Source: Thermofilum uzonense (GTDB lineage: Archaea; Thermoproteota; Thermoprotei; Thermofilales; Thermofilaceae). From it: 64,000 nucleotides of DNA. Within the stretch, counting starts at the first letter, position 1. Each line of letters begins with the position of its first letter. This document shows positions 17,482 through 26,288 of this stretch, in pieces. A program made the translations under genes and the position numbers. Under the pieces are notes generated by a model. The model saw only the letters and a program-made list of their open reading frames with translations. It was not told where the DNA came from and searched no databases. The DNA is taken from positions 1,547,989 through 1,611,988 of the forward strand of contig NZ_CP009961.1 of NCBI RefSeq assembly GCF_000993805.1, written 5' to 3'.

Positions 17482-20319
17482 TTGATTACGCCTGAACCTC
17501 TCAACAAATTCAGGGTAGCTGTTCCATCAGAATACGAGGTAAACCTCCTAGACGCTCTTGCATCTGTAGGAATTGTCCACCTTGAAAGCACGATGGAGGC
17601 TAGGAGCGTACTCCCCCCTATGCTCGTCGACGTTTTAGAAGGAAAAATATCTCCCCAGACACTCGATGTGAATGAGGCGCTAGACGTCGCTAGAAAAGTT
17701 TTGAGACCAGACGATATTCTCCTTAAGCAAATCGAGGAGAAGGTCGAGTATTATAAACAGCTTTTGAAACTAAGGAAAATTGTTGACAGGCTGTATGAAG
17801 TAGGCGTCTCACCTGAAGATATGGGCAAGGAGAAACTAGGGTTAGTTACTGATTTAATTATTGTTACTGACGAGAATTTACACGACGCGATATCCTCATT
17901 TCTCTCTTTAGGAGCAATCGTTCGCCGAGGAAGGATATCTGAATATGAGCACGTCCTCCTTCTCATATACAAGAGAGACCTTAAAGAAAAAGTAGAGGAG
18001 TTTAAAAAAATATACTCTAAACCTTTAGAGCTGCCCTCGTGGTTTTACGACAAACCTGAAATTGTCTTAAAGAGGATTAATGAGGAGGAGAATGAGATCC
18101 GTGGGGAGTTGCATCATCTACTAGTGGAGGTTGCAAATGTTCTTCGTGATGCCTTCGAGTTTGAAAAAGCTTCTAGGCTAGAAGCAATAGGTAATGCTTA
18201 TAGGGCTTTAAAAGAGCTTAGAAAAAATAAGGAAGCCCTAGCTGACATCCTATATACTTATGCCTCTCTTCAACTAGCCTACAAGGAATGCAAGGAAAAC
18301 GCAAAAGTTTTACCTCGCTTAAAAGTAGCAAAAGAGTACTGTGAACTTGTACAATCAGTTCTAGAAGAAAAAGTCTTTACCAAAGAGAGAATTGAGAAGC
18401 TGACACGACTACCTCCATTTAGTAGAGATCCCCAATCAATTTCAAACAGCATAATACTTCTCAACAAATACGTAGGTAGCCTGAGCATCCTTAAAGAGGC
18501 TTTAACAAAAAATCTTAGTGAGTTTTGCAGCAACAATGCTAGAATAGTTGTTTCATACGGTGACGAAGGTCTTAAAGAGCTGTGTGAAACTCAAGCCTTA
18601 AATCTTTATGGTGCAACTGAAATCCAGAAAGGTTGTGTTGAATGGGGTTATGGCTGTATTTTAACAATCCCAGAGACCCTGGAGGAAACTTTTCCAGAAG
18701 TTCTTAGATCAAAATATAATGCACTTGTCTATGTAACAAGGTGTGATAAAACAGATCTAGAATCACTTCTCCAGGAGCTCGATAAGAAGAAACAAGCAGT
18801 TAAGAATTCCCTTATAGCGAAAATCCTCAAGACAACTCTAATACATTTCAAGGTCGATTTACAGAAGGTAGGCGAGGTACTAGGCGACGATGAATTCCTT
18901 AATCTAGTCGAGCTTTACAAGAAAGCATTCGAGCACGTTCAACTTAAACCTTTGCCGACAGAAGATCGTTTTACGTTCTTGAGAAACTTACTAACGAGTA
19001 TTGATAGCGTAGTGGAGGATATTAAACAAGTACAAGAAGAGGTTAACAACATTCTTGAGCTTCCCTCCGAGGTAATACTCTCAAAACTCGCTACTCAAAA
19101 AATACTCTTAAGAGACATACTGCAGAAGATAGGTGAGTATCTCTCCTATGAGACAACCCTTGAAGCCATGCACCGAGCCCAACCTCTTCTCAGCGAGATA
19201 AGAGTGTTTAGAACAAGAAGAATAACATATGTTGAAGGATACATACCAGTAAGATATCAAGAGTCTCTTAGACGAGAGCTTTCAAGTAGGGTTCCAAGGC
19301 TCTTGTATCTAAAGTTCGACGAAGTTAAGAGAAGTGAAAAAGCACCATCCTACATCGAGAATAAGGGGCTAAAGAAATACCTCTACAGGCTTACCTCGAT
19401 GCGTGGTACTCCAAGTTATTGGGAAATCGACCCAACCATCATCTTCACAGGACTTTTCACGATAATGTACGGTATGATGTTCGGAGATGTTGGACAAGGA
19501 TTACTCCTGTTTGTTTTCGGATTATTCATGCTGAAAACCAAATATCCTTTACTGGGTATAAGCCGTGAAGGGGCGGGCACTCTCGGGGCATTAGCAACCC
19601 TCGCAGGCATCTCAAGCATGATATTTGGAGCCATGTATGGATTCATGTTTTTCTTGAAACCTCTTGCAACCCCTATCCTCAGCCCGATTCATGATGTTTA
19701 TGAGATAATAGCAGTAGCGCTATGGTTCGGCGTCCTACAATTACTACTGGCAATGACACTCAACGTCTTGAATCTGCTGCGCTTCGGAGACACGCTAGGC
19801 GCGATTTTCAGTGGAATGGGTGGCATGGGCATCTTGTTCTATTCTTCGGGTGTAGCCATAGCGTACAAGCTTGCTCTGAACAACTTTAGCTTCTCCGCAC
19901 TCGCTTCCCCGGATGTAACGTTACTCCTAAGTCTAGTAGTCTTATCATTAATAATTGTTCTTTCATTCGGAATATACGAGACTATAACTTCACACCATAA
20001 AGAGAAACTCATGCACGCTCTTTCGGAAGTTATCGAGATGATAATAGCATTTCCAGCGAACTCTCTGTCATTTATACGACTAGCGGCTTTTGCGATGGCC
20101 CACGAGGCTTTCAGCATATTAGCCGAAAACATGGCATTAATGGTTGGTAGCCTGGCAAGCTACTTGGTAGCAAACTTCCTGGTTTTAGGCATTGAGGCTC
20201 TAGCTGTAGGCATTCAAGCCTTAAGGCTTACCTATTATGAGTTCTCGACCAAGTTCTTTAAAGGTGAGGGCATTGAGTTTAAACCAATTGGTTACTTATC
20301 ACAGGCTGTAAGCGAATAA
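17482..20319 (+). CDS. atpI: A-type ATP synthase subunit I (a subunit), unusually long
   Basis: 945 residues from a TTG preceded by CGGGATCA; no ATG fits better. The C-terminal 295 residues are the membrane ion-path domain: MRGTPSYWEIDPTIIFTGLFTIMYGMMFGDVGQGLLLF, then several transmembrane helices, and the essential arginine in AFPANSLSFIRLAAFAMAHEAF. The N-terminal cytoplasmic part is about 650 residues, roughly twice the usual 330, and consists of coiled-coil stretches (EEKVEYYKQLLKLRKIV, EEVANVLRDAFEFEKA). Total length normally is 620-720. It anchors the peripheral stalks. Own AT-rich promoter region at 17389-17452. Confidence 0.94.
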   Translation: MITPEPLNKFRVAVPSEYEVNLLDALASVGIVHLESTMEARSVLPPMLVDVLEGKISPQTLDVNEALDVARKVLRPDDILLKQIEEKVEYYKQLLKLRKIVDRLYEVGVSPEDMGKEKLGLVTDLIIVTDENLHDAISSFLSLGAIVRRGRISEYEHVLLLIYKRDLKEKVEEFKKIYSKPLELPSWFYDKPEIVLKRINEEENEIRGELHHLLVEVANVLRDAFEFEKASRLEAIGNAYRALKELRKNKEALADILYTYASLQLAYKECKENAKVLPRLKVAKEYCELVQSVLEEKVFTKERIEKLTRLPPFSRDPQSISNSIILLNKYVGSLSILKEALTKNLSEFCSNNARIVVSYGDEGLKELCETQALNLYGATEIQKGCVEWGYGCILTIPETLEETFPEVLRSKYNALVYVTRCDKTDLESLLQELDKKKQAVKNSLIAKILKTTLIHFKVDLQKVGEVLGDDEFLNLVELYKKAFEHVQLKPLPTEDRFTFLRNLLTSIDSVVEDIKQVQEEVNNILELPSEVILSKLATQKILLRDILQKIGEYLSYETTLEAMHRAQPLLSEIRVFRTRRITYVEGYIPVRYQESLRRELSSRVPRLLYLKFDEVKRSEKAPSYIENKGLKKYLYRLTSMRGTPSYWEIDPTIIFTGLFTIMYGMMFGDVGQGLLLFVFGLFMLKTKYPLLGISREGAGTLGALATLAGISSMIFGAMYGFMFFLKPLATPILSPIHDVYEIIAVALWFGVLQLLLAMTLNVLNLLRFGDTLGAIFSGMGGMGILFYSSGVAIAYKLALNNFSFSALASPDVTLLLSLVVLSLIIVLSFGIYETITSHHKEKLMHALSEVIEMIIAFPANSLSFIRLAAFAMAHEAFSILAENMALMVGSLASYLVANFLVLGIEALAVGIQALRLTYYEFSTKFFKGEGIEFKPIGYLSQAVSE

Positions 20320-20340
20320 TATTTTTATAGATGGTCTAGT

Positions 20341-20715
20341 ATGAGGAATTCTGTTATGAACGTAAGAAAGGCGATGTTAATACTATTAGCGATTAACATT
20401 GTTATACTTGCTGTATCCCTTAGCGTATTTGCATCGACAGTCATTAAGGTCTCAAAGGGTATAGAACCAGCTCAAGAAGCCCCTGCAAAGACGTTACAAA
20501 TGGCTGATGCCATAGCCCTGCTAGCCGGAGCAATCGCTGTTGCCGGATCCACCGTGGCCTCTGGTATAGCGTTAAGAAGCGTTGCAACTGCTGGCTTTGC
20601 GGCGGCAGTCGAGAAACCCGAGTTGACGACATGGATGCTCATCATGGGAGGTCTAGCTGAAGGTATTGCTGTGTACGGACTTCTACTGGCTATACTCATT
20701 CTAGGAAAAATATAA
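20341..20715 (+). CDS. atpK: A-type ATP synthase subunit K (proteolipid c-ring)
   Basis: 124 residues. The C-terminal 75 form the c-ring hairpin: ALLAGAIAVAGSTVASGIALRSV, a polar loop with EKPEL, and MLIMGGLAEGIAVYGLLLAIL, whose Glu carries the ion. An extra N-terminal hydrophobic segment (MLILLAINIVILAVSLSVFA) precedes it and may be a signal sequence or third helix. It follows atpI by 21 bp. A T-rich stretch downstream (TTTTTCTTGTTT at about 20736) probably ends the transcript. Confidence 0.93.
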   Translation: MRNSVMNVRKAMLILLAINIVILAVSLSVFASTVIKVSKGIEPAQEAPAKTLQMADAIALLAGAIAVAGSTVASGIALRSVATAGFAAAVEKPELTTWMLIMGGLAEGIAVYGLLLAILILGKI

Positions 20716-21055
20716 GCTCCAGTATTAGCTTTGATTTTTCTTGTTTAAATTATCTCTTACCGAAACATAGGGAAGTTATAAACTTTATCTGTCAGTCATA
20801 CCTTTTATCTCTGTCACCTCAGTGTCACACTAGAAATAAATAACCTATACGAAAAACTTACACATGACAATGGAATTTACTTCAAAAATAGTAAAACTGA
20901 GATGAATCTATATGCGTGAATTCCTTTCTTCTTTATATTTTTGTATTATATTTAATTTAAAAATAGAAGATGCGATAAAACCAAAAACATTAACTTTCAA
21001 TCTATACCCCTTATCGTTTATTATTATCCAAAGAGACATGGTCTTTTAGACTCAC
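20716..21055. other. AT-rich intergenic region, no gene seen
   Basis: 340 bp of very A/T-rich sequence between atpK and nrdD. I see a T-run terminator after atpK and TATA-like TTTATTATTAT about 30-45 bp before the nrdD start, but no open frame, tRNA or repeat array. Confidence 0.6.
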
Positions 21056-22969
21056 ATGGTTACTCCAGTCGTTTTAAGACATGAAGATGAAATAATTAGA
21101 CTTGAGAAAAAGTATCTTTCAGACCTGGATTGGGAGAAGCATGAGAATGCTAATCACAACGTAAGCTATAGTAACTTTCGCAACTATCTCTTCGAGAAGC
21201 TCGTAGAGACCCCAGAAGTACTTAAAAAATATATTCCTCCTGTCGCCGTCGAGCAGCATTATAGGGGGGATTTACACATTCACAAGCTTCCTGACAGCTT
21301 GTGGATTCCCTACTGTGCTGGCTGGAGCTTTAAGAAAATATTACAGCTTGGTTTAAAGACGCCCACCATCGTCTCGGCTCCCGCCAAACATTTCGACACC
21401 GCCGTGGCACACCTCACTAATTTCTTCTTCATGGGGGCTCAGGAGTGGACCGGAGCCCAAGCTGTAAGTGCATTCGACTTGTACGTAGCACCCTTTGTTG
21501 AGGCGGATTCGCTTGAGTTTACACGGATCAAACAAATATTGCAGGGGATGCTTTTTGAACTTAACTATCCTGCACGTGCAGGTTACCAGTCACCTTTCAC
21601 AAACATTACACTAGTTTTGGACACAAGCAAGGATATGCTTGAGGGCGAGGCTATAATCGGGGGAATTAAGAGTGGAAGCCTAGGAGATTATATAGACGAA
21701 GCAATAAAGGTCGACAAGGCGCTCTTCCAGTTGTACGCTGAAGGGGACGCGATTGGACAGCCATTTACTTTCCCGATACCGACTTTGATGCTTACAAAGA
21801 ATTTTGACTGGAATAACCGAAGGTGGGACGGGCTCACTGATTTAATATTTGAGACTCTTGCAAAGAAGGGATCGGCATACCTGCTTAACGGCTACTCAAG
21901 CAACGTTGAAGCCCTCTACGCGATGTGCTGTCGTCTAACAATTGACGTGAACCATGTTGTCTCAAAGGGTAACGGCTCCCTTACCTTAAGGCTAGACAAG
22001 GCGAGCCAGGAGGAAGCATTGGAAAAATTCCTTAAGTCAAGGGAAAGCTCTAGAACTTACGGAATATGGGCCTTACCAGACGCAACGGGAAGTATAGGCG
22101 TCGTAACCCTTAACCTGCCTAGACTTGCCCACCTTAGCAAGGGAGAGTGGACCGTATTCGAGGAATTATTAATTTCTCTCAGCGAAAGTGCACGAAAAGT
22201 CCTGCTAGCGTGGCGCAAAAGATATGAGGATACTATGAAGGCTGGCCTTATGCCGCTGACAAAGTTATACCTTGGACACTTGAGACATCACTTCAACACA
22301 ATAGGAGTTATAGGTCTCCCCGAGGCCGCTGCTAACTTCATGAGGAATCCGAAGCTCTGGTTTGAAAGCTCTACAAGGGAGATGGAGGAAGCCATAATGA
22401 TAGAGAAGAAAATGGTCTCAATGATAAGGAAGCTCGCAGAAGAATTCGAGGAAAGTGATGGTTATCTCTACAATGTCGAGGAGGTTCCAGGAGAGAGTAC
22501 AGGCTATAAACTTGCTAAAGCTGACATTGAGATGTTCAAGGATGACTATGAGAAAGGCGAGCTCCTAATACCGTCAGACGGTATAAGTCCCTTCTACAGC
22601 AACAGTATAGTACCCTACTATGCTGACGTTCCAATATACCAAAGAGCGATATGGGAGGGAGAGGTTCAAAAAGAGTTTACCGGCGGAGTCATGATGCATT
22701 TATTCCTCCACGAGCAGCCAGATCCCAAGGCCTTAAAGAACCTCATCTATCGAATAGTAACTAACACCAAAGTAGTCTACTTCAGTATAACACCAACAAT
22801 CACAGTTTGCAAGAAGTGTGGCAGAAGCGTTACAGGATACGTTGACAGCTGTCCTTACTGCGGAAGCGCCGAATTAGAACACTGGAGTAGGATAGTAGGC
22901 TACTACAGACCCGTTAGCAACTGGAACCCTGGCAAGAAGGCCGAGTTTAAGCTAAGAGTCACTTATTGA
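21056..22969 (+). CDS. nrdD: Anaerobic ribonucleoside-triphosphate reductase (glycyl radical enzyme)
   Basis: 637 residues. It converts ribonucleotides to deoxyribonucleotides without oxygen using a glycyl radical. Visible signs are HYRGDLHIHKLPDSLWIPYC with the downstream GLKTPTI segment, GYQSPFTNITL, the zinc site CKKCGRSVTGYVDSCPYCG near the C-terminus, and the radical motif RIVGYYRPVSNWN, with the radical glycine at about residue 615. The length matches short archaeal forms without an ATP-cone. The activating enzyme NrdG is not adjacent. Signals an anaerobic lifestyle. Confidence 0.95.
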   Translation: MVTPVVLRHEDEIIRLEKKYLSDLDWEKHENANHNVSYSNFRNYLFEKLVETPEVLKKYIPPVAVEQHYRGDLHIHKLPDSLWIPYCAGWSFKKILQLGLKTPTIVSAPAKHFDTAVAHLTNFFFMGAQEWTGAQAVSAFDLYVAPFVEADSLEFTRIKQILQGMLFELNYPARAGYQSPFTNITLVLDTSKDMLEGEAIIGGIKSGSLGDYIDEAIKVDKALFQLYAEGDAIGQPFTFPIPTLMLTKNFDWNNRRWDGLTDLIFETLAKKGSAYLLNGYSSNVEALYAMCCRLTIDVNHVVSKGNGSLTLRLDKASQEEALEKFLKSRESSRTYGIWALPDATGSIGVVTLNLPRLAHLSKGEWTVFEELLISLSESARKVLLAWRKRYEDTMKAGLMPLTKLYLGHLRHHFNTIGVIGLPEAAANFMRNPKLWFESSTREMEEAIMIEKKMVSMIRKLAEEFEESDGYLYNVEEVPGESTGYKLAKADIEMFKDDYEKGELLIPSDGISPFYSNSIVPYYADVPIYQRAIWEGEVQKEFTGGVMMHLFLHEQPDPKALKNLIYRIVTNTKVVYFSITPTITVCKKCGRSVTGYVDSCPYCGSAELEHWSRIVGYYRPVSNWNPGKKAEFKLRVTY

Positions 22970-22993
22970 CTCCAAGCTATTTTCAATCATCGC

Positions 22994-23830
22994 TCATACT
23001 AGGTCTTGGATTTCCCTCTTCTTGTTCTCAACAAGCAGTGCCCTAGGATTTTCTATAGGATAGAATCGACAACTAAATATACTGATCAATTTACCATCAA
23101 AGAAAATCTTGTATCCTTCTGGGAAGGGTTCATGTGCTCTCACTATGAACTTTAGACCACTTTCCTCTAGGAAGCTCTCAACAGGCTTTCTTCCATAAAG
23201 GTATATCCCCCACCCCCTGGGACTCGGTGCAAAGTCCTCAACTTCTTCGCTTGGGTCATTCCAGAGCATCTGAAAAATGATCTCGTCGTCGATATTATGC
23301 TCACTCTTGGGTAGATTCTCGATCTGATTAGCACTATACAGCCCCTTTGCAATACCGCCGTGAACAGCGAAGATCTCGTTGTTTACGGTGGCTGCAACGC
23401 TCATGTTCGAGAAGACTTTAAGCATGAGTTCGTACACCTCGTAATCGTAATAGTTTAGCATTTCTCTTAGGAAGCCGTAAACCTCGTTCATCTCTCTTGA
23501 CTCGTGATTCCCTCTCAGTAGGAACACTTTGTCGGGATACTCTCTCTTTGCCAAGAGTAATAGTTCTATGTTTTCGATTTGGAATTTACCTCTATCAACA
23601 TAGTCGCCTAGGAATACCTTCACGTTTGCATCGCTTTTAAGGGCTTTAATACTCGACTCTACGTCTCCATGAGTGTCTCCCACAAACAGAATTCTTGGAG
23701 CTTCTATCTTGATCAACTGTTCTTCACTCTTCAGTATAGTGGTGACATCGTCCAGAAGTTCAATTAAGGAGTCTCTTCTGAGGGGGCGAAGCTCTTTTAA
23801 AAAATCCTCAAAAGATTTGCTTGTGCTCAC
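22994..23830 (-). CDS. PPP-family serine/threonine protein phosphatase (archaeal PP1-like)
   Basis: 278 residues from a GTG at 23830. All PPP signature motifs are present in order: GDTHGD, GDYVDRG, RGNHESREMNEVYGF, AVHGG, WNDPSEE, and RAHEPFPEGYKIFFDG. These supply the dinuclear metal site. It removes phosphate from Ser/Thr residues of proteins; targets are unknown. It is convergent with nrdD, and its start is 20 bp from the small Cys gene upstream on the same strand, so the two may be co-transcribed. Confidence 0.93.
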   Translation of the reverse strand: MSTSKSFEDFLKELRPLRRDSLIELLDDVTTILKSEEQLIKIEAPRILFVGDTHGDVESSIKALKSDANVKVFLGDYVDRGKFQIENIELLLLAKREYPDKVFLLRGNHESREMNEVYGFLREMLNYYDYEVYELMLKVFSNMSVAATVNNEIFAVHGGIAKGLYSANQIENLPKSEHNIDDEIIFQMLWNDPSEEVEDFAPSPRGWGIYLYGRKPVESFLEESGLKFIVRAHEPFPEGYKIFFDGKLISIFSCRFYPIENPRALLVENKKREIQDLV

Positions 23831-23849
23831 GCGTGTAACCCGTACACGC

Positions 23850-24089
23850 TTATAAAGGGTTACCCCTACAATAGACTATGCCTCGAACTCTTCTGACAAA
23901 GTTTTTACATCCATAGCATTGTAGAAAAGCCACTGTTTTATTCAATACAGGGCAGTCTACGGCCTCCTTTTTCATTTGACTTATCATCTTCTTTGACAAA
24001 GCCTTGCTTAACTGCTCTACGAGTTCCTTGTCAACACTCATAGCCGTTTCTAGCTTTTTCACTGGAATTTCATACTTGTAGTCCTGCAT
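23850..24089 (-). CDS. Hypothetical small protein with C-terminal cysteine cluster
   Basis: 79 residues from the ATG at 24089; a GTG 6 bp upstream is possible. The helical N-terminal two-thirds is charged. The C-terminal 35 residues hold four cysteines (DCPVLNK, LQCYGCKNF, VYCRG) that could bind zinc or an iron-sulfur cluster. Family not recognised. It lies 20 bp upstream of the phosphatase gene. Confidence 0.6.
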   Translation of the reverse strand: MQDYKYEIPVKKLETAMSVDKELVEQLSKALSKKMISQMKKEAVDCPVLNKTVAFLQCYGCKNFVRRVRGIVYCRGNPL

Positions 24090-24217
24090 GGACACAAGAC
24101 TATCCAGGATTCACATGATTTTATCTTTAACTTTCCTAACTGGTTCAGGAATCCTAATATCTGAATAACCTATTTTTTAGGAACAAATAAATATCGGAAT
24201 TATCTCCATTTCAAGCT

Positions 24218-24643
24218 ATGAGCGACCTCACATGGTTTATTTATGCACTTCTCGACGCATTTTTCGCTGCCCTAGCAACGATTTTAGCCAAGATGGGTTT
24301 GTCCAGAGTAGACCCTGTCGTCGCTACAGGCCTCAGATCCATCGTGATGATGATATTTACCGTTTCCCTTATGCTTGTCATTAGGGATAAGGCGCTTATA
24401 TCAAGCCTTACGTCGAGAGAGATATTATTTATAATTTTGAGCGGTGTAGCAGGAGCTCTCTCATGGTTGCTCTACTTTGTAGCGTTACAATACGGTAAAG
24501 CCGTCAATGTCGCAGTTGTGGACAGGTCCAGTATTCTCTTTATCGTCATATTAGCGGCGTTAATTCTCGGCGAAGAGATCACGTTGAAAAAGGGGATTGC
24601 GGCGCTCCTCGTTCTTATAGCCCTAATTCTCATTTCACTGTAA
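24218..24643 (+). CDS. EamA/DMT-family membrane transporter (single 4-5 helix unit)
   Basis: 141 residues with four to five transmembrane helices and the EamA pattern: LLDAFFAALATILAKMGLSRVDPVVATGLRSI at the start, LSGVAGALSWLLYFVALQYGKAVNVAVVDRSS in the middle, and ILGEEITLKKGIAALLVLIALILI at the end. It is half the size of classical DMT exporters and would act as a dimer, like small drug-metabolite transporters. Substrate unknown. Its last 9 nt overlap a small opposite-strand gene. Confidence 0.85.
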   Translation: MSDLTWFIYALLDAFFAALATILAKMGLSRVDPVVATGLRSIVMMIFTVSLMLVIRDKALISSLTSREILFIILSGVAGALSWLLYFVALQYGKAVNVAVVDRSSILFIVILAALILGEEITLKKGIAALLVLIALILISL

Positions 24644-24793
24644 CTTGGAAGCCTTGACTATCACTTTTCTTAATTCACGTCTCAACCGCCAGTGATGGTA
24701 TTCTATGGCGATTATTACTATCGCGACAATCAAAGCAATGGTTCCGATGACCAACCCTATGAAGTCCCATAGACCTAAAACTATTTCGGGCAC
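24635..24793 (-). CDS. Small single-helix membrane protein (52 residues)
   Basis: Open frame from a GTG at 24793 to a TGA at 24635-24637, preceded by AGGAG at good spacing. The product has a short N-terminus, one long hydrophobic helix (IGLVIGTIALIVAIVIIAIEY) and a strongly basic tail (HHWRLRRELRKVIVKASK), the positive-inside pattern of a membrane peptide. It overlaps the end of the EamA gene by 9 nt and is divergent to thiI. Family unknown; a plausible membrane regulator or complex subunit. Confidence 0.5.
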   Translation of the reverse strand: MPEIVLGLWDFIGLVIGTIALIVAIVIIAIEYHHWRLRRELRKVIVKASKLQ

Positions 24794-24824
24794 AAATTGT
24801 TACTCCTAGAGGGGGTATATTTCT

Positions 24825-26288
24825 ATGTCTCTCAAGAAAGTTGTCCTGATACGTCTGGGTGAGCTGACCATAAAAGGGCTTGCTACGCGAAAACACTTTG
24901 AAAACTTATTGAAGCGCAACATAATGGATGCTCTGAGACGTGCGGGTATTGAGGCGGAGTTAAGGAAGAAGTTCGGGCGTTTTTATATCTATGGGCCCTA
25001 TGAATCTATAGACGTCTTGAGGAGAGTATTCGGAATAAAGTCCCTTTCCCCAGCTGTGGAGTATGAGTTCAAGGACCTAGAAGACTTAATTGCGACTGCT
25101 GAGGAGTACTTCAAGGAGAAAGTACTAGGAAAGAGATTCGCCGTAAGGACAAGACGCGTAGGGTCCCATACGTTTAGCTCGATAGATGTCAACAGGCTTC
25201 TCGGCGAGAGGTTACTCAAATATGCTTCAAAAGTAGACCTTGAGAACCCTGAGGTCACAGCATACGTCGAGGTTCGAGGTAACAAAGCCTATTTCTTCAC
25301 TGAAATTATCAAGGCTTGGGGTGGATTACCTGTAGGAAGCGAGGGCAGGGTAATATCCCTGGTATCCGGAGGCTTTGACTCGATTGTAGCATCCTGGTTG
25401 ATGCTTAAGAGGGGCGCTGAAGTGGATTTTCTCTATCTTAACCTAGGGGGACCGGTCTCGAAATGTTATGTATTGCGGGTTGTTAAGACGCTGGCTGACA
25501 ATTGGTGCTATGGATATCATCCGAAACTATACATTGTCGACTTTACAACTGTGGTCCACGAACTTAAACAAAAGGTGAAGCCCGAGCTAATAGGGGTTGT
25601 CCTGAAGAGGCTTATGTATAGAGTCGCCAACAGAATCGCCCTGAAGACTGGTGCTGAGGGGATAGTAACTGGCGAGAATCTTGGACAGGTTTCTTCTCAG
25701 ACTCTGGCTAATCTCAACGTGATAGATAAGTCATCAGACCTTATCGTCCTACGACCCGTAATAGCATACGACAAAGACGAGATAGTTGAGTTGGCTCGCA
25801 AGATAGGGACATATGAGGCCTCTAGCCAAGTCAAAGAGATATGCGGTGTTTACTCTTTCCATCCCACAACACATGCTAGGCTAGACGAAGTCCTTGAAGA
25901 AGAGGCAAAGATCGACGTAAGTGTTCTTGAAAAGTCATTGGATAATGTCGAGATAATAGACCTACATAGCTCGTCTCCTATTGACGCGGGCTGCGGCACT
26001 AACTTCCAAGAGTTAGAGGTGGACGAAATACCTAGTAATGCTGTTGTTCTCGACGTTAGACCTCCAGAGAAGTATAGGTCTGGAAGAATCCCGGGAAGCA
26101 TCAACGTAGACATATGGTCTCTCGAAGACTACGTAACCAGCCTAGGTAAAGAGAAGAAATACGTTGTTGTTTGTGATGAAGGAGGGTTAAGCCGGGAAGC
26201 TGCTTTTCTCTTAAGAAAAATGGGAGTAGATGCATACAGCCTTAGAGGTGGTCTGAGGCGCTATTGGCGTGCAGGCGTAAAAAGCTGA
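24825..26288 (+). CDS. thiI: tRNA 4-thiouridine synthetase ThiI with C-terminal rhodanese domain
   Basis: 487 residues. The N-terminal ferredoxin-like and THUMP domains (LIRLGELTIKG, FAVRTRRVGSHTFSSIDVNRLLG) are followed by the PP-loop ATP site SLVSGGFDSIVASW. The C-terminal rhodanese domain (from about residue 395) has the sulfur-carrying cysteine in YVVVCDEGGLSREAA. It makes s4U8 in tRNA and may supply sulfur for thiazole. The final codons GVKS and the TGA stop run into the right end of the TnpB element, so the stop codon lies in transposon DNA; a few native C-terminal residues may have been replaced. The rhodanese fold looks complete. Confidence 0.94.
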   Translation: MSLKKVVLIRLGELTIKGLATRKHFENLLKRNIMDALRRAGIEAELRKKFGRFYIYGPYESIDVLRRVFGIKSLSPAVEYEFKDLEDLIATAEEYFKEKVLGKRFAVRTRRVGSHTFSSIDVNRLLGERLLKYASKVDLENPEVTAYVEVRGNKAYFFTEIIKAWGGLPVGSEGRVISLVSGGFDSIVASWLMLKRGAEVDFLYLNLGGPVSKCYVLRVVKTLADNWCYGYHPKLYIVDFTTVVHELKQKVKPELIGVVLKRLMYRVANRIALKTGAEGIVTGENLGQVSSQTLANLNVIDKSSDLIVLRPVIAYDKDEIVELARKIGTYEASSQVKEICGVYSFHPTTHARLDEVLEEEAKIDVSVLEKSLDNVEIIDLHSSSPIDAGCGTNFQELEVDEIPSNAVVLDVRPPEKYRSGRIPGSINVDIWSLEDYVTSLGKEKKYVVVCDEGGLSREAAFLLRKMGVDAYSLRGGLRRYWRAGVKS

